NCBI RefSeq assembly: GCF_902506095.1
Contig: NZ_LR733293.1
Span: forward strand, 2,954,487 to 3,018,486
DNA from: Arthrobacter sp. 9AX
Lineage (GTDB): Bacteria > Actinomycetota > Actinomycetes > Actinomycetales > Micrococcaceae
Direction: 5' to 3'
DNA length: 64,000 nucleotides
Numbering within the stretch: position 1 is the first letter of the stretch; every line of letters begins with the position of its first letter. The translations under genes and the position numbers were made by a program. Shown here piece by piece: positions 20,569 to 32,436 of this stretch. Under the pieces are notes generated by a model, which saw nothing but the letters and a program-made list of their open reading frames with translations, searched no databases and was not told where the DNA came from.

Positions 20569-21363
20569 ATGGCAAAGCAATCAGCATCGGCTACCCGGGC
20601 GGACGCCGCAAGCGCCGTGGCAATACTGCTGCTTGGGGTCCTGCTTTGGTCTGCGGGAGCCGGTCTGCTTGAGCAGTGGCACCTGTCCTCCGCCCGCGGA
20701 CAGGGGCGCCATGCGGAGGACCTGCTGGGCGCGGCGGCGGCCGTCAGCGGAACCGTCCTGGTGGCCTGGTGGTTTCTCTCCCTGCTTCTGGCCGGAGCTA
20801 CGGCAGCCCTCCAGAAGATGGGACAATTCCGCGCCGCAGCAATAACGCGCAGGCTCTCACCGGCATTCATGCAACGGCTGGTTCTGGCCGCCCTTTCAGT
20901 CCAGTTGGTAAGCGGGCCTGCTGCGCACGCCGATGCGGCCGTTCCAGGTCCGCAGTGGGCTCCTACCCAGGAGTACGTGTCCGGCGCGCCGGCACCTCAC
21001 ACAAACCCCAGCAGTCCAGCGGTAGCTCCTCCACCGCTGGAAAGAGCGCTAACGGACGCCGCAGTTGCCCCTTCCACAATCGATCCGGGCTGGCAACCTG
21101 CCGCCCCGGTGGTGAGCCCGGGGCTGCTGGCCGCCCCGGCAGCACGCAGCATCAATAGCACGGGAACAGACTCCGCAGCAGTGACGGTCCTCGCCGGAGA
21201 CACGTTGTGGGACATTGCCGCCGCCGCCATGGGGCCGGGCGCGTCGGACGTGGAAATCGCCATGCAGTGGCCCCGATGGTACGAGGCCAACCGGGCCGTC
21301 ATCGGCATGGATCCCGATGTATTGCTTCCGGGACAAATCCTTCAGCCGCCCTCCGCGGCATAA
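20569..21363 (+). CDS. Membrane-anchored LysM domain protein
   Basis: This 264-residue protein has two N-terminal hydrophobic helices (about 14-35 and 55-80), a proline/alanine-rich linker and a C-terminal LysM domain (about 205-260, TVLAGDTLWDIAAAAMGP and VLLPGQILQPP). LysM binds peptidoglycan, so the protein should sit in the membrane with its tail in the wall. The ATG at 20569 has AGGA seven bases upstream; an earlier ATG at 20527 lies within the repeat array and is less likely. The gene precedes the Rv3235-like gene by 49 bases, an order kept near secA in several actinobacteria. Just before it lie three phased CATCAAA repeats that may control it. Confidence 0.83.
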   Translation: MAKQSASATRADAASAVAILLLGVLLWSAGAGLLEQWHLSSARGQGRHAEDLLGAAAAVSGTVLVAWWFLSLLLAGATAALQKMGQFRAAAITRRLSPAFMQRLVLAALSVQLVSGPAAHADAAVPGPQWAPTQEYVSGAPAPHTNPSSPAVAPPPLERALTDAAVAPSTIDPGWQPAAPVVSPGLLAAPAARSINSTGTDSAAVTVLAGDTLWDIAAAAMGPGASDVEIAMQWPRWYEANRAVIGMDPDVLLPGQILQPPSAA

Positions 21364-21412
21364 CCAACCACACGGCTCGGGACCATCTCAGCCGCCAACT
21401 AAGGGGAAAGCA

Positions 21413-21901
21413 ATGACTGCAGTGACACCGATCCGGGCCGGCCACGAACTTGCCAGAACAGCGAACCCACCGCGGAGTGTCCTGCCGGGTCCCGGCCGCG
21501 GATTGACACCAACCCACTCAGGGCCCCCGGCAGGGTTGCGGCCTATTGACGAGCTCCCCGAGGTGCGTGCCGTCGCCCGCAGCACCGTGCAGGCCGCAAT
21601 GGAAGTACTGGCCGGTATCCGTCCCATCCACCAGCTTGCCGGCCGGCTCGATCCGCGGTGCCTGTCGGCACTGCAGCACCGCGCGTGCCTGATTAGGCGC
21701 GAAGCCGCCCGGACGAACAACCCCGCACTGGCACGGCTGCACAGGAATTCCGCGGTCCGTGCGGTCCGTGTCTGTGAGGTGGACGAGGGCATATATGAGG
21801 CCAGCGCCGTGGTGGTGGATGACGTCCGTGCCCGCGCCGTGGCGATCCGGCTGGAGCGGAGCAAGCAGGTATGGCGGGTAACCGAGCTTGTTATCGGCTG
21901 A
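21413..21901 (+). CDS. Rv3235 family protein
   Basis: This 162-residue soluble protein resembles the actinobacterial Rv3235 (DUF6459) family, which lies near secA. An unstructured first 45 residues lead to a compact alpha/beta domain with ARSTVQAAMEVLAGIRPIHQL, RCLSALQHRACLIR and a final strand ERSKQVWRVTELVIG. Function is unknown in the family. The start at 21413 follows AAGGGGAAAG at good spacing; longer frames overlap the LysM gene in another frame. It is convergent with secA, with a hairpin terminator between. The position near the export motor suggests, but does not show, a link to protein export or wall growth. Confidence 0.82.
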   Translation: MTAVTPIRAGHELARTANPPRSVLPGPGRGLTPTHSGPPAGLRPIDELPEVRAVARSTVQAAMEVLAGIRPIHQLAGRLDPRCLSALQHRACLIRREAARTNNPALARLHRNSAVRAVRVCEVDEGIYEASAVVVDDVRARAVAIRLERSKQVWRVTELVIG

Positions 21902-21945
21902 GGGGCCGGCCTGGCGGGAGCGCTGCGGTAAATGCCGCGAAAAGC

Positions 21946-21990
21946 GGAGCAGGGCCGGAAGACATTCATCCCGGCCCTGCTCCATTATTC
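21946..21990. terminator. Terminator between the Rv3235-like gene and secA
   Basis: GGAGCAGGGCCGG (21946-21958) and CCGGCCCTGCTCC (21971-21983) form a perfect 13-bp stem, followed by ATTATTCTTC. It lies between two convergent stop codons. Confidence 0.85.
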
Positions 21991-22021
21991 TTCTGCTTCC
22001 GCCCGCCTGTTCAGCCTGCGG

Positions 22022-24760
<2,739 letters not shown>

Positions 24761-24859
24761 GTGAAGATGCTCCCAGTCTTTGCCGCCGAATTCTGGCGTT
24801 TTTAGTCTACGGGAGAGACACCGGACCGGTACTTGTTTTCCCTCAGAGCGGAGAGCGGA

Positions 24860-26071
24860 CTATCCGCCGGCCACCGCCCTGGCCAGTTCTCCGGCGAGGT
24901 CGCCCCGGGGGCAGACCTGCACGCCGGACAGTCCCAGCCAGCCGGCCATCAGCCAAAGTTCCGCCGCGAGTTCGACGGCGGTGTCCGGCGGGGCGCCAGG
25001 CTCGGCATAGGAGGACTTCACCAGCAGTGTCCCGCCTGCGCGGTCCGCCTTCAGGTCCACGCGCCCCACGATCCTGTCCCGCAGGAGGAAGGGAAGGACA
25101 TAGTACCCGTACCGTCTCTTGTGTTCCGGCGTGTAGATCTCGATCCGGTAGTGGAAGCCGAACAGTTCCTCGAGCCTGCGCCGTTCAAAGACCAAGGAGT
25201 CGAACGGGCTCAGCAGGGCCCGGCCTGTGGCACTCCGCGGCAACCTGGCCTCCGTGTGGAGGAACACCTCACGGTTCCAGCCCGTCACCGTGACGGGCTT
25301 CAGCCTGCTGGCATCCACCAGATGCTGCACTGATGCCACCGCTGCCTTAACCGGGGTGCGGAAGTAGTCAGCAAAGCACCGCACGGTGCCGATGCCGTGC
25401 GCCTGCGCAGCTGCATCGATCAGCCGGTGCAGGGCAGGTGTGGGGTCCAGATTCCCTGGTTCCGCAATGGGCAAATCCGGAAACACCTTCGCGGCCAGCG
25501 TGTACCGCCGCTCGAACTGCTCAGTCCTGGAGGCCGCCGACACCAGGCCCTCCTCGAAGAGGTGCTCCAGCACCCGCTTGACGGCGCTCCCGTTCCACCC
25601 CCAGTTGTCGTTCAGCTTTTCCTCGACATGGCCGATCCTGTCGGCAAGCTGGGAGGCGGTCAGAGGCCGTGCCGTGGCGAGCGTTTCCAGGATCCTGGCG
25701 GAGATGGTGGCACGCAGGGCTGGGTCCATGCTGTGGGCGCCGACCCAGGTGCGCTTCTGCCACAGCCGGAGGTCCGGGAAGTGCTCGGGCCGGATGTAGC
25801 TGGCTTCATGCGCCCAGTACTCCACCATGCGCCGCGGATGACTGGCTGACATCCTCTGAAGGATGGTGCGGTCGTAGTTCCCAAGGCGCGAGAAGAAGGG
25901 GAGGAAATGACTCCGGGCGAGCACATTGACGGAATCGATCTGGACCAGCTGGAGCCGGGCAAAGGTCCGGCCCACCGTCCGTGATGTCACGGGGCCGGTG
26001 GGCCGTCCTTTGTCGAGTCCCTGTGCTGCCAAAGCGATCCGCCGGGCCTGGTCAAGGCTCAGCGTCGCCAC
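24860..26071 (-). CDS. YcaQ/AlkX-type winged-helix DNA glycosylase
   Basis: This 403-residue protein belongs to the HTH_42 family that includes YcaQ and AlkZ, glycosylases that unhook bulky or crosslinked bases. Three winged-helix units are expected. The segment LVQIDSVNVL shows Q-I-D at the catalytic position; the family is known to split into QxQ (AlkZ, antibiotic self-resistance) and QxD (YcaQ/AlkX, interstrand crosslink repair) groups, so this is the second. Family landmarks HPRRMVEYWAHEASYI and WEPHR-like RYGYYVLPFLL are present. The start is a GTG with AGGA seven bases upstream. It lies between hpf and secA on one strand. Substrate range is not shown by sequence alone. Confidence 0.87.
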   Translation of the reverse strand: MATLSLDQARRIALAAQGLDKGRPTGPVTSRTVGRTFARLQLVQIDSVNVLARSHFLPFFSRLGNYDRTILQRMSASHPRRMVEYWAHEASYIRPEHFPDLRLWQKRTWVGAHSMDPALRATISARILETLATARPLTASQLADRIGHVEEKLNDNWGWNGSAVKRVLEHLFEEGLVSAASRTEQFERRYTLAAKVFPDLPIAEPGNLDPTPALHRLIDAAAQAHGIGTVRCFADYFRTPVKAAVASVQHLVDASRLKPVTVTGWNREVFLHTEARLPRSATGRALLSPFDSLVFERRRLEELFGFHYRIEIYTPEHKRRYGYYVLPFLLRDRIVGRVDLKADRAGGTLLVKSSYAEPGAPPDTAVELAAELWLMAGWLGLSGVQVCPRGDLAGELARAVAGG

Positions 26072-26102
26072 ATCAGTCCTCTCTGTGGGTGGTGATTACC
26101 AC

Positions 26103-26828
26103 CTAGGCGTTGGCTGCTGCGTCGTCGGAACGGTACGCGAGAATTTTTTCCTCAACCACAGTGTTGCCCGGTTCGCACTCGTGGTCCAGGGTGATGACCC
26201 CATAGGTCCAGCCGCGACGCCGGTACACAACAGACGGTGTATTGGTGGCCTTATCCACGAAAAGGTAGAAATCGTGGCCGACCAGTTCCATGTTGTCCAC
26301 GGCATCGTCGAGGGAAAGTTGGGATGCCGGGAAGACCTTGCGCCGGATCAGGACCGGGGAATCGCCGGCCGGGATGTCGTTGTCGACATCGTAGGGAGAC
26401 TTCTCTGCGGTGGCCTGGGCAGCTTCGCTGCGGTGGCTCGCCTCGACATAAATGGGTTCGTGGGCGCTGGCAGGTTCCAGCGTGGCAGTGGCTTCACGGA
26501 CGGCTTTCGGTGTGTGGCGTCCGTGGTGGACCTTCTTGCGGTCCTTCGCGCGGCGGAGCCGCTCAAGCAGCTTGTTGTATGCGAGGTCGAATGCGGCAAA
26601 CTTATCAGCGGCGCTTGCTTCAGCGCGGATCACCGGTCCCCTGCCCAGTACTGTCACTTCAACGGTCAGCTGGTCGCCGGTCTGCCGTGAATTGGTCTCC
26701 TTTGAAACTTTTGCATCGACGCGCTGGACCTTGTCCCCCAGCGATTCAATTTTTGAGATCTTCTCACCGGCATATTCGCGGAACCGGTCTGAGACTGTCA
26801 GATTTCGTCCGCTGATCATAAACTCCAT
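26103..26828 (-). CDS. hpf: Long-form ribosome hibernation promoting factor
   Basis: This 241-residue protein has the N-terminal HPF/RaiA domain (about 1-105, MEFMISGRNLTVSDRF) that binds the 30S decoding site and a C-terminal dimerisation domain (about 185-235, SPVLIRRKVFPASQLSLDDA and HDFYLFVDKAT) that pairs two ribosomes into 100S particles in resting cells. The linker is acidic and alanine-rich. The ATG at 26828 is chosen for the GGAGGG seven bases upstream; an upstream ATG adds 13 residues before that site. It corresponds in position to Rv3241c of mycobacteria. The upstream gap of 144 bases contains an inverted TTGACAGTCAA at 26886-26896 whose role is unknown. Confidence 0.94.
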   Translation of the reverse strand: MEFMISGRNLTVSDRFREYAGEKISKIESLGDKVQRVDAKVSKETNSRQTGDQLTVEVTVLGRGPVIRAEASAADKFAAFDLAYNKLLERLRRAKDRKKVHHGRHTPKAVREATATLEPASAHEPIYVEASHRSEAAQATAEKSPYDVDNDIPAGDSPVLIRRKVFPASQLSLDDAVDNMELVGHDFYLFVDKATNTPSVVYRRRGWTYGVITLDHECEPGNTVVEEKILAYRSDDAAANA

Positions 26829-26972
26829 GGTGCCCTCCAAATGACTTCGGTGACACGACGGCAGCACTTCGCTGGGCCGATCTGATTGACAGTCAAGCCC
26901 CTTTCCGAGCCGCCATCGACAGGTACATTCTGTTCTTGGTACCCACCACCGACGTTAGTTCATAGCCATCCG

Positions 26973-27896
26973 TTATTCATCCTTTCCTGGTTTATTTTTT
27001 TCTAAGTCATGCTCATCGCCGCGGGCTTGAGGGGATGCAGCGCCGGAGCCCGCGGAATCGGGCGGGCGTGTCGCGGCGAGCACCACCGCGCCAGTCACAA
27101 CTGCGCCCGCCAGATGCAGAGCCCGGGCCGCTTCGGCCAGTGTGGCACCCGTGGTGAGGACATCGTCGACAATGACGCACCGGCGTCCAGCCACCCTGCT
27201 GTGCAGCCGCCGTCGGACCCGCATGGATCCCCGGACCCTGCTCGCCCGGCCGCCGCGGTCCAGGCCTTTCTGGCCTCCGGGCAGCTGCAGCAATCCCGTT
27301 CCGCTCTTTTCCAGGACGTTCTCCACGGAGAGTATCGGCATGTGCCGGGACACGTTGCGCAGGAGCAGGTGCACCGGGCTGAAGCCGCGCTTCAGGAAGG
27401 CTGCGTTACTGGTGGGGACCGGCACCAGGCAGGCCGGGCCGGTCCCGTCGGTGGCCGCCCGGACGGCAACGGCGAGCGCCCGCCCCAGGCTGTCGGCGAG
27501 CTGGTGCTGGCCGTGCCGTTTAAAGGACAACAAGGCTTGTGCCAGTTCCTCCCGGTACACCCCGGCGGCCACCACCGGCAACAGCACCCTTCCCCCGACA
27601 TCCACCAGGGCCGGAGCTCCCTGTTCAGCACGGAACGGCTGGCGTGTCAGCCGGCGGACGTTGCGTCCACATGGGATGCACAGGGCGCGGTCCTCGGCAC
27701 CGCAGCACACGCAGTCCACCGGGACAGCCAGCGCGAGGAGATCTCCCGCCGCGCCTGCCGCCTGGTCCAGCAGGCGCAGCAAGGTGCTCCGGTGCCCGGA
27801 CCTGTGCATGGCAGGCCACTCCGCCGCCGGGACGAGGTCCGGATCCACCCGGACGGTCCGCGGTGTTCCGGCTGAAGCCCTGGCCTTGTTGCCCAC
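26973..27896 (-). CDS. comF: ComF family phosphoribosyltransferase-like protein
   Basis: This 307-residue protein has a zinc-ribbon-like cysteine cluster (CVCCGAEDRALCIPCG, near residue 62-77) and a C-terminal phosphoribosyltransferase fold with the PRPP-binding motif CVIVDDVLTTGATLAEA. ComF proteins take part in DNA uptake in naturally competent bacteria; many species without competence keep one. The GTG start at 27896 lacks a ribosome site but has AATGCT six bases upstream, which suggests a leaderless mRNA; an internal ATG at 27809 with GGAG nine bases upstream would give 278 residues. It lies between lpqB and hpf, as in mycobacteria (Rv3242c). Confidence 0.88.
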   Translation of the reverse strand: MGNKARASAGTPRTVRVDPDLVPAAEWPAMHRSGHRSTLLRLLDQAAGAAGDLLALAVPVDCVCCGAEDRALCIPCGRNVRRLTRQPFRAEQGAPALVDVGGRVLLPVVAAGVYREELAQALLSFKRHGQHQLADSLGRALAVAVRAATDGTGPACLVPVPTSNAAFLKRGFSPVHLLLRNVSRHMPILSVENVLEKSGTGLLQLPGGQKGLDRGGRASRVRGSMRVRRRLHSRVAGRRCVIVDDVLTTGATLAEAARALHLAGAVVTGAVVLAATRPPDSAGSGAASPQARGDEHDLEKNKPGKDE

Positions 27897-27977
27897 GGAT
27901 CAAGCATTGCTTGCCTTGCCCGTGTGGGACATACGCAGGGGCATGTATGTGGACAACGCCGAGGATCGGGAAAAGAG

Positions 27978-29696
27978 TCAGCCGGGGAACGACGGATCGA
28001 TGGGTCCCTTGATTTGCGGCGACCAACCGTTGCCCAGCCGCTGGAAGACGCCCTCCGCGGACTGCGCGTAGATTTCCTCCGGGCCGTTGCCGGCGCTGAG
28101 TGCCACAAGGCCCGGCCAAGGTGCGAGCTGCTGCGGCTGTCCCGATGTGAGCGAGAGCAGCTCCGGCGTGACGTTCGAACCGGCTGCCCCCTTCATGACG
28201 GCTACGGTGGTGTCGCTGACCCACACGCCCTGGTCCGGTGCGCTTTCGGTGGCCAGGGTGGCAGGAGGAGTGAGCTCGCGGGGCGTGCCGTCTCCGCCGC
28301 GGATAATTCCGGTTACCTGCACCCGCGTCTTTCCGTTTTGTTCAGAGATCACCAGCGCGCGTACTCCGTCACGCGAAATCCGGAACTCCTTGACCGTCCG
28401 CCCGGCCAGCCAGGCCGGCGTCAGGGTGGCCGAGGGAACGTTGGCGCCCTCAGCCACGCCGGTGGGGCGGAACGCAACGACTTCGGTTCCGCCGGTGGCT
28501 CCGGGGCCCGCCGACCACAGCCAGCCGTTGAGGCCGAAGGATGGCCTGGTCAGGGTGCTGCGTGTTGTCAGGGCCCGTGCCGGCTGGCCGGGATTGATGC
28601 TGTAGAGGGTGGTGCGGCTGTCATTGAGGAAGGCCGCCGTCTGCGATACCGGCGATTCAGCAGGGAACCGCGGGGTCAGCGACGACACCGGCTGCATGTC
28701 CGGCAGCGGTGAAATCCTGTTGTTCTCGTACCGGACCAGCTCGTTGCCGCTCACCGCGATCTGCCGCGACGGCACGCTCTTGTCCACCACCGGCGGCAGG
28801 ACTGAGCCGTTGTCCTCCACCCGGACCAGGTCCTGGTTGGCGCGGAGCTCGACGTTAACCACGTCCGGCTGGCTGCGGAAGGTCAGCGTCAGCTGCATCT
28901 GCATGCGCAGCCGGTCTTCCGGGGACGTTTCAGTCAGTTCCTTCGCGGTCAGGTCCACCTGGGCTGCCCCGGAGACAACGGGCACCGATTCCCGGGCCAG
29001 TTTGATGCCTGAGGGAAAGGCACTGGCCACGGCGCCGCGCAGGTATGGTGCCGGGCCTGCGAGCAGGGCGCTGGTCATCGCCTTGACGGTCTTGTTCTTG
29101 ATGAACCACCGCACGTCCGGCACCGCGTACGTGAAGCTGGGGTCGTAGAAGTAGATGGGGTAGGCGCCGTAGATCACCTTGAACGTTTCCTCGGCGATGG
29201 CCGTCCCGTCGGGAAGGGAAGAGATGCGCCATTCCCCGTCCACCTGGGTGAGGGTGACGGGAATCTTTTCGATCGTCCCCTCAGGTGACTGGGTGGCGAT
29301 GCCGTCGGCGTCAACGGTGTAGGCGACGTCGAGCTCGTAGTTGTAGACGTTCTCGGCCTCTCCGGGGACCACCCGTGCTTCACGGTAAACGAGCGCGCGC
29401 TGGTCCGGCTTCCAAGAAACCGAAGATGCCTGGGTCAGGTACTGGCGGGCCACAGCGTAGTCGTCCTCGTAGCCGCTGCCGGCACGGTAGAAGTAGTCGA
29501 TGATGGTCTCGGGTGACGCACCGGGCTGCGGCGCTGCCGGCAGGAACACCGGTGCGCTGAGGTTTCCGGCGCTGCTCTCGCTGCTTTTGCCCACCGGCCC
29601 GGACGTGGGAATCCGTGCACAGCCTGCCAGCACGGCAAGCAGGAGTACCAGCGCTGAGGCAGCGAGCCTGGCCCGGGGCGTGGCGCGGCCGGTCAT
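27978..29696 (-). CDS. lpqB: Lipoprotein LpqB, partner of the MtrAB system
   Basis: This 572-residue lipoprotein has a signal peptide ending at the lipobox LAGC (cysteine near 25). A GerMN domain lies near 180-330 ([37 protein letters not shown]) and a beta-propeller-like domain follows. In mycobacteria LpqB binds the extracellular part of MtrB and tunes it, affecting cell division and antibiotic sensitivity. The ATG overlaps the mtrB stop by four bases, which supports a joint operon mtrA-mtrB-lpqB. AGGAAA upstream supports the start. It is the third gene of a conserved actinobacterial block. Confidence 0.94.
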   Translation of the reverse strand: MTGRATPRARLAASALVLLLAVLAGCARIPTSGPVGKSSESSAGNLSAPVFLPAAPQPGASPETIIDYFYRAGSGYEDDYAVARQYLTQASSVSWKPDQRALVYREARVVPGEAENVYNYELDVAYTVDADGIATQSPEGTIEKIPVTLTQVDGEWRISSLPDGTAIAEETFKVIYGAYPIYFYDPSFTYAVPDVRWFIKNKTVKAMTSALLAGPAPYLRGAVASAFPSGIKLARESVPVVSGAAQVDLTAKELTETSPEDRLRMQMQLTLTFRSQPDVVNVELRANQDLVRVEDNGSVLPPVVDKSVPSRQIAVSGNELVRYENNRISPLPDMQPVSSLTPRFPAESPVSQTAAFLNDSRTTLYSINPGQPARALTTRSTLTRPSFGLNGWLWSAGPGATGGTEVVAFRPTGVAEGANVPSATLTPAWLAGRTVKEFRISRDGVRALVISEQNGKTRVQVTGIIRGGDGTPRELTPPATLATESAPDQGVWVSDTTVAVMKGAAGSNVTPELLSLTSGQPQQLAPWPGLVALSAGNGPEEIYAQSAEGVFQRLGNGWSPQIKGPIDPSFPG

Positions 29697-31606
29697 GGGG
29701 TTTCCTTCGAAGCGGACGCCGGTGCCAGCGGAGTGCCGGCCTCAAGGACCAGCATGTTCCTGTTGTCTGTTCCGCCAGGGATGGTGATGTCCTCCGGTTC
29801 CAGCTGTACAGGTGACTTATCGATCTCTTCCCCCTGGCGCAGTGGCAGCGTCAACCGGAAGTTGGCACCGCTGCCCCTTTTGCCCCACGCCTGCAGCCAT
29901 CCGTTGTGGAGCTTGGTGTCCTCCATGGCGATGGACAGTCCGAGGCCGCTGCCCCCGGTTGTCCGGGCACGGGCAGGGTCTGCACGCCAGAACCTGTCAA
30001 AGACGCGGGCAGCTTCGGCGGGCGTCATGCCAATGCCGTGGTCCCGGACGGCAATTCCGACGGCGGTCTGGCTGGCTGCGACGGTAACGGTTACCGGCCT
30101 GCCCTCGCCATGTTCAACGGCGTTGAGGATGAGGTTGCGCAGGATCCGGTCAATCCTGCGGGCATCCATTTCGGCAACGACGGCACCGGCGGGGGCGCTG
30201 AGGATGATCTGGGAACCGTATTCGGCGGCGACGGGCGCCGCCCCTTCGATCACATGCGCCACCACCTGCAGGATGTCTTCCGGCTCGGCGTCGAGCATGG
30301 CAACGCCGGCGTCGAAGCGGGAGATTTCCAGCAGGTCCGAGAGGAGGGACTGGAACCGCTCCACCTGGTTGTACAGGAGTTCCGCCGACCTCTTATTAAT
30401 GGGGTCGAAATCGTCGCGGGCGTCGTACAGTACCTCGGCGGCCATCCGGACGGTGGTCAATGGTGTCCGCAGCTCATGCGAGACGTCGGAGACAAAGCGC
30501 TGCTGCATCTGGGACAGTGTGGCCAACTGGGTGATCTGCTCCTGGAGGCTGGCTGCCATGTGGTTAAAGGAGGCGCCAAGGCGTGCCACCTCGTCTTCAC
30601 CCCGGACCACCATCCGCTCCTGCAGTTGGCCGGCGGCGAGCTTCTCGGAGACCATGGCCGCGTGGCTGACCGGGCTGACCACGTTGCGCGTGACGTACCA
30701 GGCAATGGCGCCGATCATCAGCACCAGCACTGCTCCGCCGGCCCACAGGACGCTCTGAATTTCGTTGAGGGTCTGCTGGGCGGTGTTGAGGTCGTAGATC
30801 AGGTAGAGCTCATAGACGGTGCCGTTGAAGGTCACCTTGTTGCCCACGGCGATGCCGGGACGGTCCTCGGTGCCTACCGGGATGACCGTGGATGCCCAGT
30901 ACTGGTCCTTCCCGGATTCCTGGACGGCTTTGCGAAGTTCCGGGGGAATGACACTGACGGTCAGCTGGTCCGAAGCCCGTGACTCCACCCAGCGGTTCCG
31001 CGGTTTTGTCTGCTCAGGCATGGCCTCGAAGACGTACCTCCGCTGGATCACCGAGCCGCGGCCCTCCACTGCGTTGAGGGTGTCGTAGACCAGGGTGATG
31101 ACGCTGGACTGGTCGGTGACCTGGGCGCCGTCGAACGTGTCCTGCACCTGCTTCACGTTGTAGCGCGTCTCGGACTCCGCCTGCGTCAGCCTCTCCTGGA
31201 AGAGGTTGTTGGCGATCTGGTTGGAAAGGTAGGCGCCCACCACAGCGAAGGATGTAATCGCCAGGAGCAAGGTAGTGAGGACCGTGCGGAACTGCAAGGA
31301 CCGGCGCCACCGCGTCTGGACTGCCCGAATGATGTAGCGGAGGGCCGGGAGGAACCTGCGGATGCCTGTCCGCACAAGCCGTGCCACGCGCAGGCTGACA
31401 ATCACGGCACGGCGTCGCCAGATCCCGGCCTGGAAGGACAGCCGCCTCAGGCCTGCGGTGCGGGCGTCAGTGTGTTCGGGAACATTGTGATGCTCCTGCC
31501 GGTGGGGCCCCCCGAGGGGCTCGGCAGGGCGTTCCATGGCGGGCTCGTTGGCAGGTCCCCCGGGGGGAACTGCGGGCTCAGGCCCCTGCTTTGTAGCCGA
31601 CACCAC
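29693..31606 (-). CDS. mtrB: Sensor histidine kinase MtrB
   Basis: This 637-residue membrane kinase has a long disordered N-terminal part, a first membrane helix near 115-135 ([20 protein letters not shown]), an extracellular sensor region, a second helix near 285-305, a HAMP domain, the phosphoacceptor segment [16 protein letters not shown] and an HATPase domain with [16 protein letters not shown] and GSGLGLSIA. It pairs with MtrA to control wall metabolism and division. The GTG at 31606 overlaps the end of mtrA by 29 bases; a later ATG at 31537 would remove the overlap and cannot be excluded. No good ribosome site precedes either. LpqB, downstream, is its accessory lipoprotein. Confidence 0.95.
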   Translation of the reverse strand: MVSATKQGPEPAVPPGGPANEPAMERPAEPLGGPHRQEHHNVPEHTDARTAGLRRLSFQAGIWRRRAVIVSLRVARLVRTGIRRFLPALRYIIRAVQTRWRRSLQFRTVLTTLLLAITSFAVVGAYLSNQIANNLFQERLTQAESETRYNVKQVQDTFDGAQVTDQSSVITLVYDTLNAVEGRGSVIQRRYVFEAMPEQTKPRNRWVESRASDQLTVSVIPPELRKAVQESGKDQYWASTVIPVGTEDRPGIAVGNKVTFNGTVYELYLIYDLNTAQQTLNEIQSVLWAGGAVLVLMIGAIAWYVTRNVVSPVSHAAMVSEKLAAGQLQERMVVRGEDEVARLGASFNHMAASLQEQITQLATLSQMQQRFVSDVSHELRTPLTTVRMAAEVLYDARDDFDPINKRSAELLYNQVERFQSLLSDLLEISRFDAGVAMLDAEPEDILQVVAHVIEGAAPVAAEYGSQIILSAPAGAVVAEMDARRIDRILRNLILNAVEHGEGRPVTVTVAASQTAVGIAVRDHGIGMTPAEAARVFDRFWRADPARARTTGGSGLGLSIAMEDTKLHNGWLQAWGKRGSGANFRLTLPLRQGEEIDKSPVQLEPEDITIPGGTDNRNMLVLEAGTPLAPASASKETP

Positions 31607-32252
31607 GCACCGTCAGGACAACTTCCGGGGCTTCCGGATCCTGCTCGATTTTTGACCGGAGGCGCTGGACATGGACATTGACGAGCCGCGTGTCCGCGGC
31701 GTGGCGGTAGCCCCAGACCTGTTCAAGCAGCAACTCGCGGGTGAACACCTGCCAGGGTTTGCGCGCGAGTGCCACCAGGAGATCGAACTCCAGGGGCGTC
31801 AGGGAAATCCGCTCGCCGCCGCGGCTCACGGTGTGGCCGGCGACGTCGATGGTGATGTCGGCGATCTTGAGCGTCTCGGGGGCCTTTTGGTCGCCAGGAC
31901 GCAGCCGGGCACGGACGCGTGCCACGAGTTCGGCCGGTTTGAACGGCTTGGGCACGTAGTCGTCGGCCCCCGATTCAAGGCCACGGACGACGTCGGAGGT
32001 GTCCGACTTGGCGGTCAGCATCACAATGGGCACGTCGGACTCCGCGCGGACCTGCCGGCAGACCTCGATGCCGTCCACGCCGGGAAGCATCAGGTCCAAC
32101 AGGACAAGGTCCGGCCTCGATGAACGGAAAATGTCCAGCGCCTTGGCGCCGTCAGCGCAGAAGACCGGTTCGAAGCCATCATTCCGAAGAACAATTCCGA
32201 TCATTTCGGCCAGCGCTTCGTCATCGTCTACCACCAGAATGCGTGCCTTCAT
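31578..32252 (-). CDS. mtrA: Response regulator MtrA
   Basis: This 224-residue OmpR-type regulator has a receiver domain (VDDDEALAEM; phosphoacceptor in LVLLDLMLPGVDGIEV) and a winged-helix domain (about 130-222; TPLEFDLLVALARKPWQVFT, VNVHVQRLRSKIE). MtrA controls division, wall hydrolases and development genes in actinobacteria. The start is set at the ATG at 32252, where MKARILVVDDD begins and AAGGGA lies about 12 bases upstream; an earlier ATG adds 18 residues not seen in MtrA. It is the first gene of mtrA-mtrB-lpqB and faces away from the plus-strand MoxR cluster across a 184-base gap where I could not define a clear promoter. Confidence 0.96.
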   Translation of the reverse strand: MKARILVVDDDEALAEMIGIVLRNDGFEPVFCADGAKALDIFRSSRPDLVLLDLMLPGVDGIEVCRQVRAESDVPIVMLTAKSDTSDVVRGLESGADDYVPKPFKPAELVARVRARLRPGDQKAPETLKIADITIDVAGHTVSRGGERISLTPLEFDLLVALARKPWQVFTRELLLEQVWGYRHAADTRLVNVHVQRLRSKIEQDPEAPEVVLTVRGVGYKAGA

Positions 32253-32436
32253 AGTTATATATTCCCTTATCGGGCAGGCTTTGTCCTGTTCAGTGCGTTG
32301 CGGCATGGCGGAATGCTAGGTGGCCGTGCCCGCGGAACTATAGGCTGGGAGCATTGCCGGACGTTCCCGGTGCCCACCGTGCTCGAGCGGTCCGGGCCTG
32401 GCTGCAAAGGCGCTGGTACAGGGGGAAGGAACACGG

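Noticed and set aside
26886..26896. TTGACAGTCAA inverted repeat upstream of hpf as a regulator site
   Set aside because: It is only 11 bases with five-base arms, and I could not place a -10 element or a known regulator match with confidence. It is mentioned with hpf only.
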